A stretch of 64,000 nucleotides of DNA. Source: Bizionia saleffrena. Lineage in GTDB: Bacteria; Bacteroidota; Bacteroidia; Flavobacteriales; Flavobacteriaceae. Positions 25,142 through 35,451 of the stretch are shown here, in pieces; positions within the stretch are counted from its first letter, which is position 1, and each line of letters opens with the position of its first letter. Made by a program: the position numbers and the translations under genes. The notes below the pieces were generated by a model. That model made no database searches. It was not told the origin of the DNA and saw only the letters and a list, made by a program, of their open reading frames with translations. The stretch is taken from the NCBI RefSeq assembly GCF_008086175.1, contig NZ_VSKM01000001.1:307266-371265 (forward strand), read 5' to 3'.

Positions 25142-26755
25142 ATGTACAACAAAGGCTTATTTGCAGATTGGGTACCCAAACAATTAGCGCCGGTATTAAT
25201 CATCATATTTTTATTACCTATTTTGGTGGTGAGTGGGGTTTACACCGGCAACTTAAGTTATATGGTAAGCAGTCTTGGCACGCATAACGAGTGGATCGTT
25301 TTTGCAAACTATGCAGGCGTTGTAGGAATGGGTGTAAGTCTGCCCATTATCTTTAGGTACAAGTTGCGTTATCATACTAAGTTCTTAATGGTACGCACAC
25401 TCGTTTTTTTAGCTTTGGCTAATATTATGATAGGTACTACAGAGAGTAACATAGTGATTGTTTCTAGCTCTTTTTTTATTGGGTTTCTAAAAATGTTTGC
25501 GCTTATCGAATTCATTATGCCTACAATGGCGATGATAAGTCCTGATGGAAATCGTGCGAAATTTTACGCTATTTTTTATCCTTCGGCTATTGTATTTCCA
25601 CAGTTAGCTGGATATTTAATGACGCATTTTGGCTTTAGTACCTATTGGGAAAACGCCAACTTTTTGATGGCGATAGTACTGCTGTCATTGGCAGCGTTGG
25701 CTGTGATTTTTATGCATAATAAACGATATGATAAAAAGATGTCACTTAAAAGTATTGATTGGACAGGGATGTTTTTATATACATCGGTATTTTTAGCATT
25801 AGCATACCTTATCTCATTTGCGAAGCAGCAAAATTATTTTAGATCTGATAATATTATGCTCGCTTTAGGGATAATGATAGTGGGCAGCATTCTTTATCTC
25901 ATCAATCAACAGTTAAAAGAAAGTCCTTTTGTGCATTTTGGTTTTTTTAAGAACTACAGTGTTATACACGGGAGTCTTATGTTATTAATGCTAGGGTTTT
26001 TCTTGGCCGGAAGTTCGTTGCAAAGTAAAATTACGATAGGAGTCTTAGGCTTCAATTCTGTAATGGACAATTCGTTTAATCTTTGGATGATTCCAGGATT
26101 AGTTTTAGCCATCATTTTTAGTATGCTGTGGCTCGTAAAGGAAAAATCTTTAAAAATCTACATCCTTACAGGATTTTCAGCGTTCATTTTCTATTACATT
26201 TTTTTGTATTTCTTAGTATCGCCAGGCTTGAGTTATGACCACTTAATCCTCCCGAATATGCTACGTGGATTTGGAATGGCCATATTATTTATTGGGGTTT
26301 GGTTATACGCCCTCGGCAATTTAAAACCAGATGCTATGTTAGGCGCTGCGGCAGTATTAATTATTGTAAGAACAATGATTGGCCCAGGATTATGGAGTCT
26401 TGCTTTTAATTATATTGATGGTGTTTGGAACTTAGAAGCCTTTACCAATATGGCGGGGAAAATGGACGCATCTACAATGAGCCATCAAACAGCTATGAGT
26501 TACTACAAGACTATTAAGCTCGATGCTTTAATGATCTCTACTAAAAGAATCTATGGCATACTAGTCTTATTAGGAGGTGCCGTTTTAGTTTATGTGTCTT
26601 TCCTTAATTTAGAAGGACTTAACAAACGCGGGCTCGTTATGTTGAAAAAAAGACTTAAACGCCAAGACACCGAAGGATATAATCGCGAAGTGCAAGCGAT
26701 AAAGACCGAAGAGATAGAAGAAGAAATAAAAGCAGTAAGTGCAGCAGCGCTATAG
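25142..26755 (+). CDS. MFS transporter, EmrB-like
   Basis: A 537-aa integral membrane protein with about 12-14 hydrophobic helices, starting VLIIIFLLPILVVSGVYTGN and including a helix pair at VIFPQLAGYLM. The drug:H+ antiporter 2 length and its position after a TolC and an EmrA-type adaptor point to export of hydrophobic compounds or lipids. The C-terminal tail is acidic and cytoplasmic (TEEIEEEIKAVSAAAL). Substrate unknown. Confidence 0.88.
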   Translation: MYNKGLFADWVPKQLAPVLIIIFLLPILVVSGVYTGNLSYMVSSLGTHNEWIVFANYAGVVGMGVSLPIIFRYKLRYHTKFLMVRTLVFLALANIMIGTTESNIVIVSSSFFIGFLKMFALIEFIMPTMAMISPDGNRAKFYAIFYPSAIVFPQLAGYLMTHFGFSTYWENANFLMAIVLLSLAALAVIFMHNKRYDKKMSLKSIDWTGMFLYTSVFLALAYLISFAKQQNYFRSDNIMLALGIMIVGSILYLINQQLKESPFVHFGFFKNYSVIHGSLMLLMLGFFLAGSSLQSKITIGVLGFNSVMDNSFNLWMIPGLVLAIIFSMLWLVKEKSLKIYILTGFSAFIFYYIFLYFLVSPGLSYDHLILPNMLRGFGMAILFIGVWLYALGNLKPDAMLGAAAVLIIVRTMIGPGLWSLAFNYIDGVWNLEAFTNMAGKMDASTMSHQTAMSYYKTIKLDALMISTKRIYGILVLLGGAVLVYVSFLNLEGLNKRGLVMLKKRLKRQDTEGYNREVQAIKTEEIEEEIKAVSAAAL

Positions 26756-26931
26756 TTTTTAAGGTTATAAATAGCTTGTTTGCTGGAGGGTTAATAACAT
26801 TAAACCAATGATTAAAGGCCATACTAAATTTTAAAATCATCGCCCATAAATAGCGCGATTAGAATACTGATCGCTGAAACTATTAAGAATAAAACGCTAT
26901 ACCAGCGTGCTAGCAAAAAAATAAGATACAA

Positions 26932-26959
26932 AAAAGTCCGCATAAATTATACGGACTTT
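26932..26959. terminator. bidirectional hairpin between converging operons
   Basis: AAAGTCCG and CGGACTTT pair around a loop of about 12 nt, with an A run on the left and T-rich sequence on the right. It lies between the MFS operon (plus) and the RND operon (minus) and could terminate both. The rest of 26756-27049 shows no gene. Confidence 0.6.
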
Positions 26960-27049
26960 CTCTATTTACAACATCTTCAAAAAAAGATTTTACAGCCTTT
27001 TTACACGTCTATTAAGCCTTTCTTTATGCTATCCATTAGCAAGACAATC

Positions 27050-27259
27050 TTAGCGCGTCGCGCAAGAACCGCCTCCTTTTTTAATTCCTAATTTCTGTAA
27101 AATAGTTTCTAATAAGCACCATTTTGTAAAGGCAGATTGAATTAAATTTACACCAATAAATACAGTAAACCACATCCAATTTGCATTTACATAAACCGTT
27201 AATACAACACTTAATAATACCATTACACCTACAATAACTCTAAAATATGTATTCAACAT
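27050..27259 (-). CDS. DUF2892 (YgaP-type) membrane protein
   Basis: A 69-aa protein with two hydrophobic segments (VIVGVMVLLSVVLTVYV and MWFTVFIGVNLIQSAF) and a Cys-containing tail (WCLLETILQKLG, then GGGSCATR). DUF2892 proteins accompany rhodanese, sulfur or heavy-metal genes. It is 12 nt downstream of the RND pump gene and is the last gene of that operon. Confidence 0.85.
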   Translation of the reverse strand: MLNTYFRVIVGVMVLLSVVLTVYVNANWMWFTVFIGVNLIQSAFTKWCLLETILQKLGIKKGGGSCATR

Positions 27260-27271
27260 AACTTACTTTTT

Positions 27272-30200
27272 TTATTTATAATTTTTTTTCTCTATCATGT
27301 AATATACTAAGGGCACAACCAACAAGGTTAATACGGTAGAAACAATAGTTCCTCCCATTAATGAAATTGCTAATCCTTGAAAAATAGGATCAAACAATAT
27401 TACAAATGCCCCGATAACAACCGTTCCGGCAGTTAATAATATTGGGGTGGTTCTTACTGCTCCAGCTTCAATAGCGGCTTGTTTTAATGGTACACCTTCA
27501 GCTGTTCTTAAATTGATAAAATCAATCAACAATACAGAGTTCCTCACCATTATTCCGGCGAGCGCAATCATTCCAATAAACGACGTTGCCGTAAAAAAGG
27601 CTCCCATAATCCAGTGTCCTAAAATAATCCCTATTAATGATAATGGTATGGCAACCATCATAACAATTGGTGCTTTAAAATTCTGAAACCACGCGACTAT
27701 TAAAATATAAATCAAGATTATCGCCCCTAAGAAAGCAATACCCAAATCTCTAAAGACTTCAAGAGTAATTTGCCATTCTCCATCCCATTTTACGGTATAA
27801 TTATCTTCAAAATCTGGCTGCCCTAAATACATTTCATTAAGAGTATACCCTTTTGGCAATGGTATTTCCTGCAATTTATCTTCCATTCCTAAAATAGCAT
27901 ACGCCGGACTTTCTAACTCTCCAGCCATATCGGCTAACACATATACCACCCGCTTTTGGTTTTTGCGATAAATGCTTTTTGCGGCAATGGTTTGCTTAAT
28001 ATCTACCAAATCCGCTATAGGCACCATCGTGCCCGTTTCCGATTTTATTTTTAATTGTGAAATATCCGAAACAGTCGATTTTTCTTGCTCATCCAATGCT
28101 AAAACTAATCCCACTTGATTTGAAGCATCTTCATCGTATAAGCTGGTAATCGCTCTATTAGACAATGCCATATTCATCGTGTACGCAATTTGCTGCGGCG
28201 CTACACCATACAACATCGCTTTCTCTTTATTTATATTAAATTGATACTCGACTTGGTCATCTTCTACCATCCAATCTATATCTACCACATCGTCGGTATT
28301 ATGTAAAATAGTTTGAATACTATTCGCAATCTTTATTTGCTCATTGTAATCAGGCCCATAAACCTCAGCAACAATGGTAGATAATACTGGAGGCCCTGGT
28401 GGCACCTCCACCAATTTTACATTAGCATTGTATTTTGATGCAATTTTCTGAATCTCTGGGCGTAGTAGTTTTGCTATATCGTGACTTTGCGCCGTACGGT
28501 CCTTTTTATTAATTAAATTAACCTGAATATCTGCCATATTACTGCCCCCACGTAAATCGTAATGGCGCACCAACCCGTTAAACGTAATAGGTGCCGAAGT
28601 CCCCACATAGTTTTGATAATTTACTACTTCTGGTCGTGTCGATAAGTACTGAGCAATCTCTTTTGTAACCACTGCTGTACGCTCTAACGTTGTACCTTCA
28701 GGCATATCGATAATCACCTGAAATTCATTCTTATTATCAAAAGGCAACATTTTTACTGCCACCGAATTGGTGAAAAATAAAATCATTGTACTTAATAATA
28801 CTAAGACTGTTCCCCCTAAAAACAACCAGCGCTTTCTTTTACTCTCTAAAAGAGGTCTTTCTATTTTGTTATAAATCTTATAAATAAAGGTCTCTTCTAA
28901 CGGTTTTTCTCCTTTTTCTTTGCTTCCTTTTTTATCTTTCTGTTTTAAGAAAATATAACCTAAATAAGGGGTAATTGTTAGTGCTACAAACAGCGATAAA
29001 ATCATCGCAATCGATGCTCCTATTGGCATTGGCGCCATATAAGGTCCCATTAATCCAGACACAAAAGCCATTGGTAATACAGAAGCAATTACAGTAAAAG
29101 TGGCTAAAATAGTGGGATTTCCCACCTCATTAATCGCATAAAGAGCAGCCTCTTTAAATGGCAAGCGCTTCATTTTAAAGTGCCTATGCATATTTTCGGC
29201 TATAATAATCGAGTCATCCACGACAATACCGGTTACAAACACTAACGCAAAAAGCGTGATTCGGTTTAAAGTATAATCAAGCATATAGTAACTTAACAGC
29301 GTTAAAGCAAACGTAATTGGTACCGATAAAAACACGACCAATCCGCCACGCCACCCCATTGCTAGCATTACTACTAGAGTCACCGCAAAGATAGACCCTA
29401 CTAAGTGTAATAATAGTTCCGAAACTTTTTGTGATGCCGTTTCTCCATAATTTCGGGTAATTTCTACGTGTACATCGTCTGGTATTAAAGTGGTACGCAA
29501 ATGCTCTACTTTATCAATGATCACCTCGGCAATTTTCATTGCATCGGCACCTTTGCGTTTCGCGACAGAAAGAGTCACCGCAGGATATTCAGATTTATAA
29601 TCTAAAGATTTTTCACTCCCCTTTCCAAACCCTAAACTCACATAGTCTTGTGGCACCTCTGGCCCGTCAAAAACCGTAGCCACTTGCTTTAAATAAATGG
29701 GTTGATTTTGTTGCACACCAACCACCAGGTTTTCAACATCGCTAGCCGATTCTAAAAAATGACCTGTAGTCACTAAAAACTCTGTGTCACTTTTATCAAA
29801 ACTACCAGAACTTAATTGGCTATTATTAGCCTTAATCATTTTAGAAACCGATAAGAAATCCAATCCGCTTGACGCCAGTTTATCTTTATCTAAAACCACA
29901 CGTAATTGACGATCTCGACCTCCAATTTTATGCGTAATCGCCACATCGTTAACCTTTTTAATTTCAGACTCTAGCTCTTGCGCCATTTGGCTTAATTGGT
30001 AGTCGCCGTAATTTTCACTCCATAACGTTAAACCCAACATTGGTACATCGTCAATAGCACGCGTTTTAACCAACGGAAACGTAACACCTTCCGGCATTTG
30101 GTCCATATGTTTATTAATTTCGTTGTATAATTTTACAAACGAACGTTCAATATCTTCGCCCACATAAAACTGAACGATTACCATTCCTTGCTCTTTCATA

Positions 30201-30466
30201 GACGTAGAATACACATATTCCACCCCTTTAATATTCGAAATTAATTGCTCTAAGGGCTTAACAACGCGCGATTCTACCTCGGTAGGGCTGGCCCCAGGAT
30301 ACCCCACAAAAATATCGGCCATTGGCACGATTATTTGCGGCTCTTCTTCTCGCGGAATTAAAAACGAACTGTACACCCCAACCACCATAAACACAATCAT
30401 TAACAGCACTGTAAGCTTAGATTGCATAAAAACTTTGGCAATTTTTCCTGCGATTCCTTCTTTCAT
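27272..30466 (-). CDS. RND efflux transporter, AcrB/CusA-type pump
   Basis: A 1,064-aa proton-driven pump of usual RND length. It has the N-terminal helix, the porter start PREEEPQIIVPMADIFVGYP, and the TM4 region GIVVDDSIIIAENMHRHF with the paired aspartates of proton relay. A final helix bundle (FIGMIALAGIMVRNSVLLID) follows. It works with the lipoprotein adaptor and TolC encoded upstream. Acidic TM4 residues without the Met pairs of CusA leave substrate class (metal or organic) open. Confidence 0.93.
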   Translation of the reverse strand: MKEGIAGKIAKVFMQSKLTVLLMIVFMVVGVYSSFLIPREEEPQIIVPMADIFVGYPGASPTEVESRVVKPLEQLISNIKGVEYVYSTSMKEQGMVIVQFYVGEDIERSFVKLYNEINKHMDQMPEGVTFPLVKTRAIDDVPMLGLTLWSENYGDYQLSQMAQELESEIKKVNDVAITHKIGGRDRQLRVVLDKDKLASSGLDFLSVSKMIKANNSQLSSGSFDKSDTEFLVTTGHFLESASDVENLVVGVQQNQPIYLKQVATVFDGPEVPQDYVSLGFGKGSEKSLDYKSEYPAVTLSVAKRKGADAMKIAEVIIDKVEHLRTTLIPDDVHVEITRNYGETASQKVSELLLHLVGSIFAVTLVVMLAMGWRGGLVVFLSVPITFALTLLSYYMLDYTLNRITLFALVFVTGIVVDDSIIIAENMHRHFKMKRLPFKEAALYAINEVGNPTILATFTVIASVLPMAFVSGLMGPYMAPMPIGASIAMILSLFVALTITPYLGYIFLKQKDKKGSKEKGEKPLEETFIYKIYNKIERPLLESKRKRWLFLGGTVLVLLSTMILFFTNSVAVKMLPFDNKNEFQVIIDMPEGTTLERTAVVTKEIAQYLSTRPEVVNYQNYVGTSAPITFNGLVRHYDLRGGSNMADIQVNLINKKDRTAQSHDIAKLLRPEIQKIASKYNANVKLVEVPPGPPVLSTIVAEVYGPDYNEQIKIANSIQTILHNTDDVVDIDWMVEDDQVEYQFNINKEKAMLYGVAPQQIAYTMNMALSNRAITSLYDEDASNQVGLVLALDEQEKSTVSDISQLKIKSETGTMVPIADLVDIKQTIAAKSIYRKNQKRVVYVLADMAGELESPAYAILGMEDKLQEIPLPKGYTLNEMYLGQPDFEDNYTVKWDGEWQITLEVFRDLGIAFLGAIILIYILIVAWFQNFKAPIVMMVAIPLSLIGIILGHWIMGAFFTATSFIGMIALAGIMVRNSVLLIDFINLRTAEGVPLKQAAIEAGAVRTTPILLTAGTVVIGAFVILFDPIFQGLAISLMGGTIVSTVLTLLVVPLVYYMIEKKNYK

Positions 30467-30511
30467 ATTATTATAATATTTTTGGCGTTTTAACAGGCTA
30501 TCCGTTACACT

Positions 30512-30542
30512 CTTTTTTTGCCATTTATGTCAGCAAAAAAAG
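30512..30542. other. A/T hairpin between adaptor and pump genes
   Basis: CTTTTTTTGC and GCAAAAAAAG are perfect 10-bp arms with an 11-nt loop in the 110-nt gap inside the RND operon. It has little G+C and is probably a processing or stability element rather than a terminator. Confidence 0.3.
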
Positions 30543-30576
30543 GAGTTTCTCTTCTATCCTTAACGCAACTTTTTAG

Positions 30577-31656
30577 TTATTGAATTGAAATTTTAACGCC
30601 GTTGTAAAGTTTTCCTTCAGCAGAAACAATATAGGCTTCATCCGCATTTAAACCAGATAAAACTTCAACCTGATCGCCATACGTTCTGCCTAAACGCAAC
30701 CAACGTAGCAACGCCGTATTAGTTTGGCTTACCGTATAAATGCCAGATAATTGTCCCTTCGTAATAATAACTTCGGTTGGAATTAAAACTAATTCTAATT
30801 CTGCTTTTCTTTCCACAGGAAACTGAACCGTTGAAAACATTCCAGATAAAATATTAGCCTCGGTTTTATCTAAATCTATTTTTACCAAATATTGTCCTCC
30901 GGTGTTTTTAGAAGAAGTACTTACCTCAGCTACATTTCCTATTAAGGTTTTGCCAATTGCTTTTACTAATACAGCAACAGCGGTTCCTTTTACAATTTCA
31001 GAAATTTCGGTTTCAGGCACCATTGCCATCACTTCAAAGTTTCCCGGGGTTTCTATACTTAGTAAAGACACTCCTGGATTTGCCATATTTCCAGTCTCCA
31101 CGTTTTTACTAGTTACAGTACCACCAAAAGGTGCCGTAATATTACTGTACGCTAACTGTGCGTTGATTTCGTTTTTCATTTGGTTTGCCGATTCTAAACG
31201 TGCTTTTGCCATTTCAAAATTAGCCGTCATATCCTCCATTTCTTTTTGCGACGCACTATTGTCTGCATACAAATTTTTAAAACGGTTATACTCCTTTTGC
31301 GCCGTATTATACCCAACAGTAGCTTGGGTTATCCCCGCGTTTACTTGAGCTCTTTTAGCTTGTAAATCGGCATTACTTATAGAAACTAATAACTGTCCTT
31401 TACGTACTGTATCTCCCACATTAACGTGTACTTCTTTAACATACCCCATCATTCTAGTACTTAACTCCGCTCTATTCGAAGCTTGAATTTTTCCGCTAAC
31501 ACTTAAAAACGGATCGTTACCGTTTGCTTTTACTTGATTTACTTTCACTGCAATTGCTGGCGAATTATCGACAACCGCTTTTTGGTCTTCGTTACCACAG
31601 CTAGTAATAAATAACGATGCAGCGGTTAGGGTAAATAGGTATATGTAGTTTTTCAT
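30577..31656 (-). CDS. RND periplasmic adaptor lipoprotein
   Basis: A 359-aa membrane fusion protein with a lipobox (SLFITSCGNE, Cys at about residue 20). It contains lipoyl halves (SNRAELSTRMMGYVKEVHV and TSKNVETGNMANPGVSLLSI), a helical hairpin (QATVGYNTAQKEYNRFKNLY) and a membrane-proximal barrel ending with LSGLNADEAYIVSAEGKLY. It is the second gene of the tolC-adaptor-pump operon. Confidence 0.93.
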   Translation of the reverse strand: MKNYIYLFTLTAASLFITSCGNEDQKAVVDNSPAIAVKVNQVKANGNDPFLSVSGKIQASNRAELSTRMMGYVKEVHVNVGDTVRKGQLLVSISNADLQAKRAQVNAGITQATVGYNTAQKEYNRFKNLYADNSASQKEMEDMTANFEMAKARLESANQMKNEINAQLAYSNITAPFGGTVTSKNVETGNMANPGVSLLSIETPGNFEVMAMVPETEISEIVKGTAVAVLVKAIGKTLIGNVAEVSTSSKNTGGQYLVKIDLDKTEANILSGMFSTVQFPVERKAELELVLIPTEVIITKGQLSGIYTVSQTNTALLRWLRLGRTYGDQVEVLSGLNADEAYIVSAEGKLYNGVKISIQ

Positions 31657-31776
31657 TTTAATTAGTTTTGATTTATAGCCAAGAGCTCAAATAACCACCT
31701 GATTATATAGCTTTTAAGGCTCTATTCGCGTCTTTTCTTTGTACTTTTATTTTATCGTTTATTCACTCTAAAGCAC

Positions 31777-33084
31777 CTACTCTTTAGTTAAAAATTGTAA
31801 ATAGGCTTGCGTATAATTATATTCAAAAATTGTTTGGTAATATTCTAATTGCTTTTGTGCGAATTGTGTTTCGGCTAGCAGTAAATCGGAAGTTTTTTCT
31901 AAACCTTCTTTAAATCTGTTAGTACGAATTCTTAAGGATTCTTCAGACTGCTCTAAAGCTAAAGTGGTTAGTTTTAATTTATTTTCAGCATCTAAAAAAG
32001 CACGTTTTGCTTTGTTTAAATCTAGATTACTTTGCGAAACATAGTGCTGGTATTCTAATTTAGATTTTTCAAACTGTGCTTTACTTTTTTCAACTTTTCC
32101 AAAACGTTGTGCTCCTTGAAAAATATCCCACGTTAGTTGTGCTCCAAACAAATAACCATTGGCATCACCTTGAAATACTTTGTCATCATATAACTCGTAA
32201 CTTCCAAACGCGTTGAGCCGTGGTAAAAACGCCAATTTATTGGCTTTATTCATAGATTCATAAGCATTTGATGCTAATTGCATCGCTTTAATATCTGAGC
32301 GGTTTTCAGAAATTATTTTATTTTCTACTGTAAGCTTTGTAACCGCCAAACTATCTATTGGTGTGTACATAACATACGCATCGTCATTCATTAAAAAAGA
32401 CAAATAATTCGACGCATTTTGCACATTACTTTTAGCATTGTATAATTGATTTTGAACTTCGGTAACGCGCACCTCAACAGTTAATACATCGGCACGTTGC
32501 AAATACCCTTGTTTAAAACTGTTATTTGCTAATTTTAAATTGGCATTGGCAGCATCGCGCGCTTTTGCTAAAACATCTACTGCTTTATAAGCGAGTTGTA
32601 ACTGCATATAGGCTTTCTCGACTTCGAACACCAAATACTCTTGTGTGCGCGTTGTTTTTAAAGACATAGCTTCCATTTTAGACTTGGCGGCTTTACGGTG
32701 GTAAATACCGTCTAAATTGATAAGCGGTTGCACAATTTCAAATTTAGTCGTGTAGTTTTCAATTTGTGACGGATTGTTTAACTGCGCCGGATTGAAATCG
32801 CTTGAGGTTAAAATCTCCTGATTGAGTTTAGAGCCAAAAGCCATTAAAGGATTTGTAGTAGCCATTGCGGTATGACTTGCGGTAATATTTGGTAAAAACA
32901 CCGCATTTGTTTGTCGGTACTCTGCTCTAGCGACATTAAATTCCTGTTCAGAAATCTTAATACTATTGTTATTTTCTGACACTTTAGACAAGACTTCTGT
33001 TTTTGTTATGGGCACTAGCTCCTGCGCTTGAGAAGAAAATGTTAGCGCAGCCATTAAAAGTGATATATAAAAATGTTTTTTCAT
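31777..33084 (-). CDS. TolC family protein of the RND operon
   Basis: A 435-aa outer-membrane channel. The start was placed at the ATG at 33082-33084 because it begins a standard signal peptide (MKKHFYISLLMAALTFSSQAQ); the longer frame adds 20 unrelated residues. It has the two efflux repeats (helices such as VDVLAKARDAANANLKLANN and SEESLRIRTNRFKEGLEK). First gene of the RND operon; a GTAAC-N4-GTTAC palindrome lies 54 nt upstream. Confidence 0.92.
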   Translation of the reverse strand: MKKHFYISLLMAALTFSSQAQELVPITKTEVLSKVSENNNSIKISEQEFNVARAEYRQTNAVFLPNITASHTAMATTNPLMAFGSKLNQEILTSSDFNPAQLNNPSQIENYTTKFEIVQPLINLDGIYHRKAAKSKMEAMSLKTTRTQEYLVFEVEKAYMQLQLAYKAVDVLAKARDAANANLKLANNSFKQGYLQRADVLTVEVRVTEVQNQLYNAKSNVQNASNYLSFLMNDDAYVMYTPIDSLAVTKLTVENKIISENRSDIKAMQLASNAYESMNKANKLAFLPRLNAFGSYELYDDKVFQGDANGYLFGAQLTWDIFQGAQRFGKVEKSKAQFEKSKLEYQHYVSQSNLDLNKAKRAFLDAENKLKLTTLALEQSEESLRIRTNRFKEGLEKTSDLLLAETQFAQKQLEYYQTIFEYNYTQAYLQFLTKE

Positions 33085-33137
33085 TAAGTGGTTGTTTATG
33101 TCTATTACAAAGATAGAATTGTTAAAAACAGTAATCA

Positions 33138-33151
33138 GTAACATAAGTTAC
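33138..33151. promoter_or_regulatory. GTAAC-ATAA-GTTAC palindrome upstream of the RND operon
   Basis: A perfect 5-bp inverted repeat with a 4-nt spacer, 54 nt before the TolC start. Nearly the same 14-mer (GTAACCTAAGTTAC) is at 39853-39866 upstream of the rhodanese gene. Such spacing suits a Crp/Fnr-type or ArsR-type dimeric regulator. Confidence 0.5.
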
Positions 33152-33274
33152 CAACTAAGGTAGGCTTTTATAACAAAGTATAGTCCGTTTTTTGGTAATA
33201 CATAATGTTCTTTTCCAAAACATTACTAGCTCACTTAAAAAAACAACATTTTAAGCAGCTCTTAATTGAATTGA

Positions 33275-33288
33275 TTGATCCAAATCAA
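33275..33288. promoter_or_regulatory. FNR-type box TTGAT-CCAA-ATCAA
   Basis: An exact match to the FNR consensus TTGAT-N4-ATCAA, 191 nt upstream of the TolC start and about 250 nt downstream of the DUF2202 remnant. It may serve the RND operon or be left over. Confidence 0.4.
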
Positions 33289-33532
33289 TTGGTATGCGGA
33301 CTGTGAGTGTAAACAAAAGGCATTAAAATAATGACCTTGTTATCATCGACGCAAACTAAGGTCTTTTTGAACTGTTTAAATTTCATGAAAAACACTGAGT
33401 ACCTTTAAAGAAAGGTGTATTTTAAATAACTCTTAAACTAATTACAGTGTTCATTCCTTCCATTTATAATAGTGTTATACACCCCTGACTTAAAAACTGA
33501 GGTCTGTTAGTATTGCCATTGTTTTCTATACT

Positions 33533-33940
33533 TAAACAAATTTTCTTAAATGATTGCGAGAACCACATTCTAAACTTTCAAAGACAGCGGTTAACGACGT
33601 GTTTTCTGTAGTATTTATATACTCTTGTAAATATATAATGTCTGAATTTTCTATGGTTGCACCTATGTTAAAGCATTGGTTTCACTTACTGCTCCGTCAA
33701 AATCAAATTGATCATAAAATCTTATAAATCCTGAGTTGCAAACTCACCAAAAGACAAAATAGTATACTCAATGTTATACTGAATTAATAAATTTTCAACG
33801 GCATTGATATGCGTTTATTCACTATTTTTAATATTATAAAATTGATTTAAAGGCCACAAATCATTTAAATAGGTATAGATATCTCTTGCTAATTTTTATA
33901 AATCCTTTCCCCTAATTTCTTTCGAATCGTTTACGAGTAA
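33533..33940 (-). pseudogene. DUF2202 (ferritin-like) gene, decayed
   Basis: Minus-strand fragments in several frames match the DUF2202 pattern: ARDIYTYLNDLWPLNQFYNI, THINAVENLLIQYNIEYTIL, FGEFATQDL, YDQFDFDGAVSETNALT and finally SRNHLRKFV. TAA codons interrupt the first frame, and at least one frameshift is needed. The intact family has a ferritin-like helical bundle of unclear function. The remainder of 33085-33984 is non-coding apart from the two palindromes. Confidence 0.75.
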
Positions 33941-33984
33941 TCTTTCAAATTTTGAATATCTTGTCAAACTAAAATTAAAGTCTT

Positions 33985-35382
33985 ATGATTATTACTGCAG
34001 CTTACACCGATCTCTATCAAATCACAATGGCTCAAGTGTATTTTGAAACAAAACCCAATGGACGCGCAGTATTCGATTATTATTATCGACATAACCCCTA
34101 CTCTAGTGGCTACTCCATTTTTGCAGGACTTGAAGATGTATTAGATATTCTTGAAAATTTAAAATTTTCATCTACCGACCTAGACTATTTAGAGCAACAG
34201 GGATTTGAAAAGAACTTTATTAATTACTTAAAGGATTTTCGATTTCGCGGAAACATACGTTCAAGTAATGAAGGCGATGTGGTATTTCCAAACCGTCCTA
34301 TTTTACAGGTAGAAGCCAACATTATTGAAGCACAGATTATAGAGACCCTTTTGCTGAATATGCTCAATTTTCAGACACTGATTGCCACAAAGGCTAGCAG
34401 AATACGACATAGTGCTAAAGATGGTGTTTTATTAGATATGGGCTTGCGTCGCGCGCATGCCACTGGAGGCCATTATGCGTCTAGAGCTGCTGCTATTGGC
34501 GGTTTTAACGCTACAAGTAATGTAAAGGCAGCCGAAGATTATAATATTCCATCTTCAGGCACTATGGCACACTCATTTATACAAAGTTATGAAAACGAAT
34601 TACAAGCATTTCGTGATTTCGCAAAGGTGCGACCAGAAAATTGTGTGCTCTTATTAGACACCTATAATACGCTGCAAAGCGGACTACCAAATGCCATTAC
34701 GGTAGCCAAAGAAATGGAACGTAGAGGAGAGCAGTTGTTAGGAGTGCGTTTAGATAGTGGCGATTTAGCATATTTATCTAAAAAAACGCGCGCAATACTA
34801 AACGACGCCAATTTGGGTTATGTAAAAATTGCCGCTTCGAACCAATTAGACGAGTTTGTAATAAAAAGTCTAAAAGAACAAGGGGCTCCCATTGATATCT
34901 TTGGCGTTGGTACAAATCTTGTCACAGGAAAACCAGATGCCGCATTGGGCGGCGTCTATAAATTAGTAGAATATAACGATACACCGAGAATCAAGCTATC
35001 TGAAGACCTCATTAAGGTCTCCTTGCCCTATAAAAAGCAAGTGTACAGAATGCTAGACAGCGACGGGAATTTTTATGGTGCAGATGCAGTAGCCCTGTTT
35101 ACTGAAGACAATATAACGCAAATGGAACATCCTTTTGATGCTACAAAAATTTTAGACCTCAGCTCTTTTAAATATGAGTCTTTGCTTAAAATGGTGATGG
35201 AGAATGGCGAAAGAGCAGTACCACCGCGCTCCGTTACCGAAATTGCTGAATATTCCAAATCGAGATTAGAGAAACTTCCTGAAGAGTACAAACGGTTTCA
35301 AAATCCGCATATCTACAAAATAGGTCTCAGCAGTCAACTAAAACAAGAACGCGATAAATTAGTTCGAAAACATAATATTTAA
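33985..35382 (+). CDS. pncB: nicotinate phosphoribosyltransferase
   Basis: A 465-aa enzyme making nicotinate mononucleotide from nicotinate and PRPP in the Preiss-Handler NAD salvage pathway; cytoplasmic. Family motifs include the start YTDLYQITMAQVYF, the GLRRAHATGGHYASRAA segment, FNATSNVKAAEDY with GTMAHSF, and GVRLDSGDL in the phosphate-binding barrel. The nicotinamidase gene follows 69 nt downstream, completing nicotinamide-to-NaMN salvage. Confidence 0.95.
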   Translation: MIITAAYTDLYQITMAQVYFETKPNGRAVFDYYYRHNPYSSGYSIFAGLEDVLDILENLKFSSTDLDYLEQQGFEKNFINYLKDFRFRGNIRSSNEGDVVFPNRPILQVEANIIEAQIIETLLLNMLNFQTLIATKASRIRHSAKDGVLLDMGLRRAHATGGHYASRAAAIGGFNATSNVKAAEDYNIPSSGTMAHSFIQSYENELQAFRDFAKVRPENCVLLLDTYNTLQSGLPNAITVAKEMERRGEQLLGVRLDSGDLAYLSKKTRAILNDANLGYVKIAASNQLDEFVIKSLKEQGAPIDIFGVGTNLVTGKPDAALGGVYKLVEYNDTPRIKLSEDLIKVSLPYKKQVYRMLDSDGNFYGADAVALFTEDNITQMEHPFDATKILDLSSFKYESLLKMVMENGERAVPPRSVTEIAEYSKSRLEKLPEEYKRFQNPHIYKIGLSSQLKQERDKLVRKHNI

Positions 35383-35451
35383 GATCGAAGTAATTAAACC
35401 TTCAAGACCAAAACAGTTTCACAAATTATTTCAAAATAAAAAAGGCTCTCT

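Noticed and set aside
30512..30542. CTTTTTTTGC/GCAAAAAAAG hairpin as an intra-operon terminator
   Set aside because: The stem has only two G-C pairs and no strong U tract placed after a stable stem.
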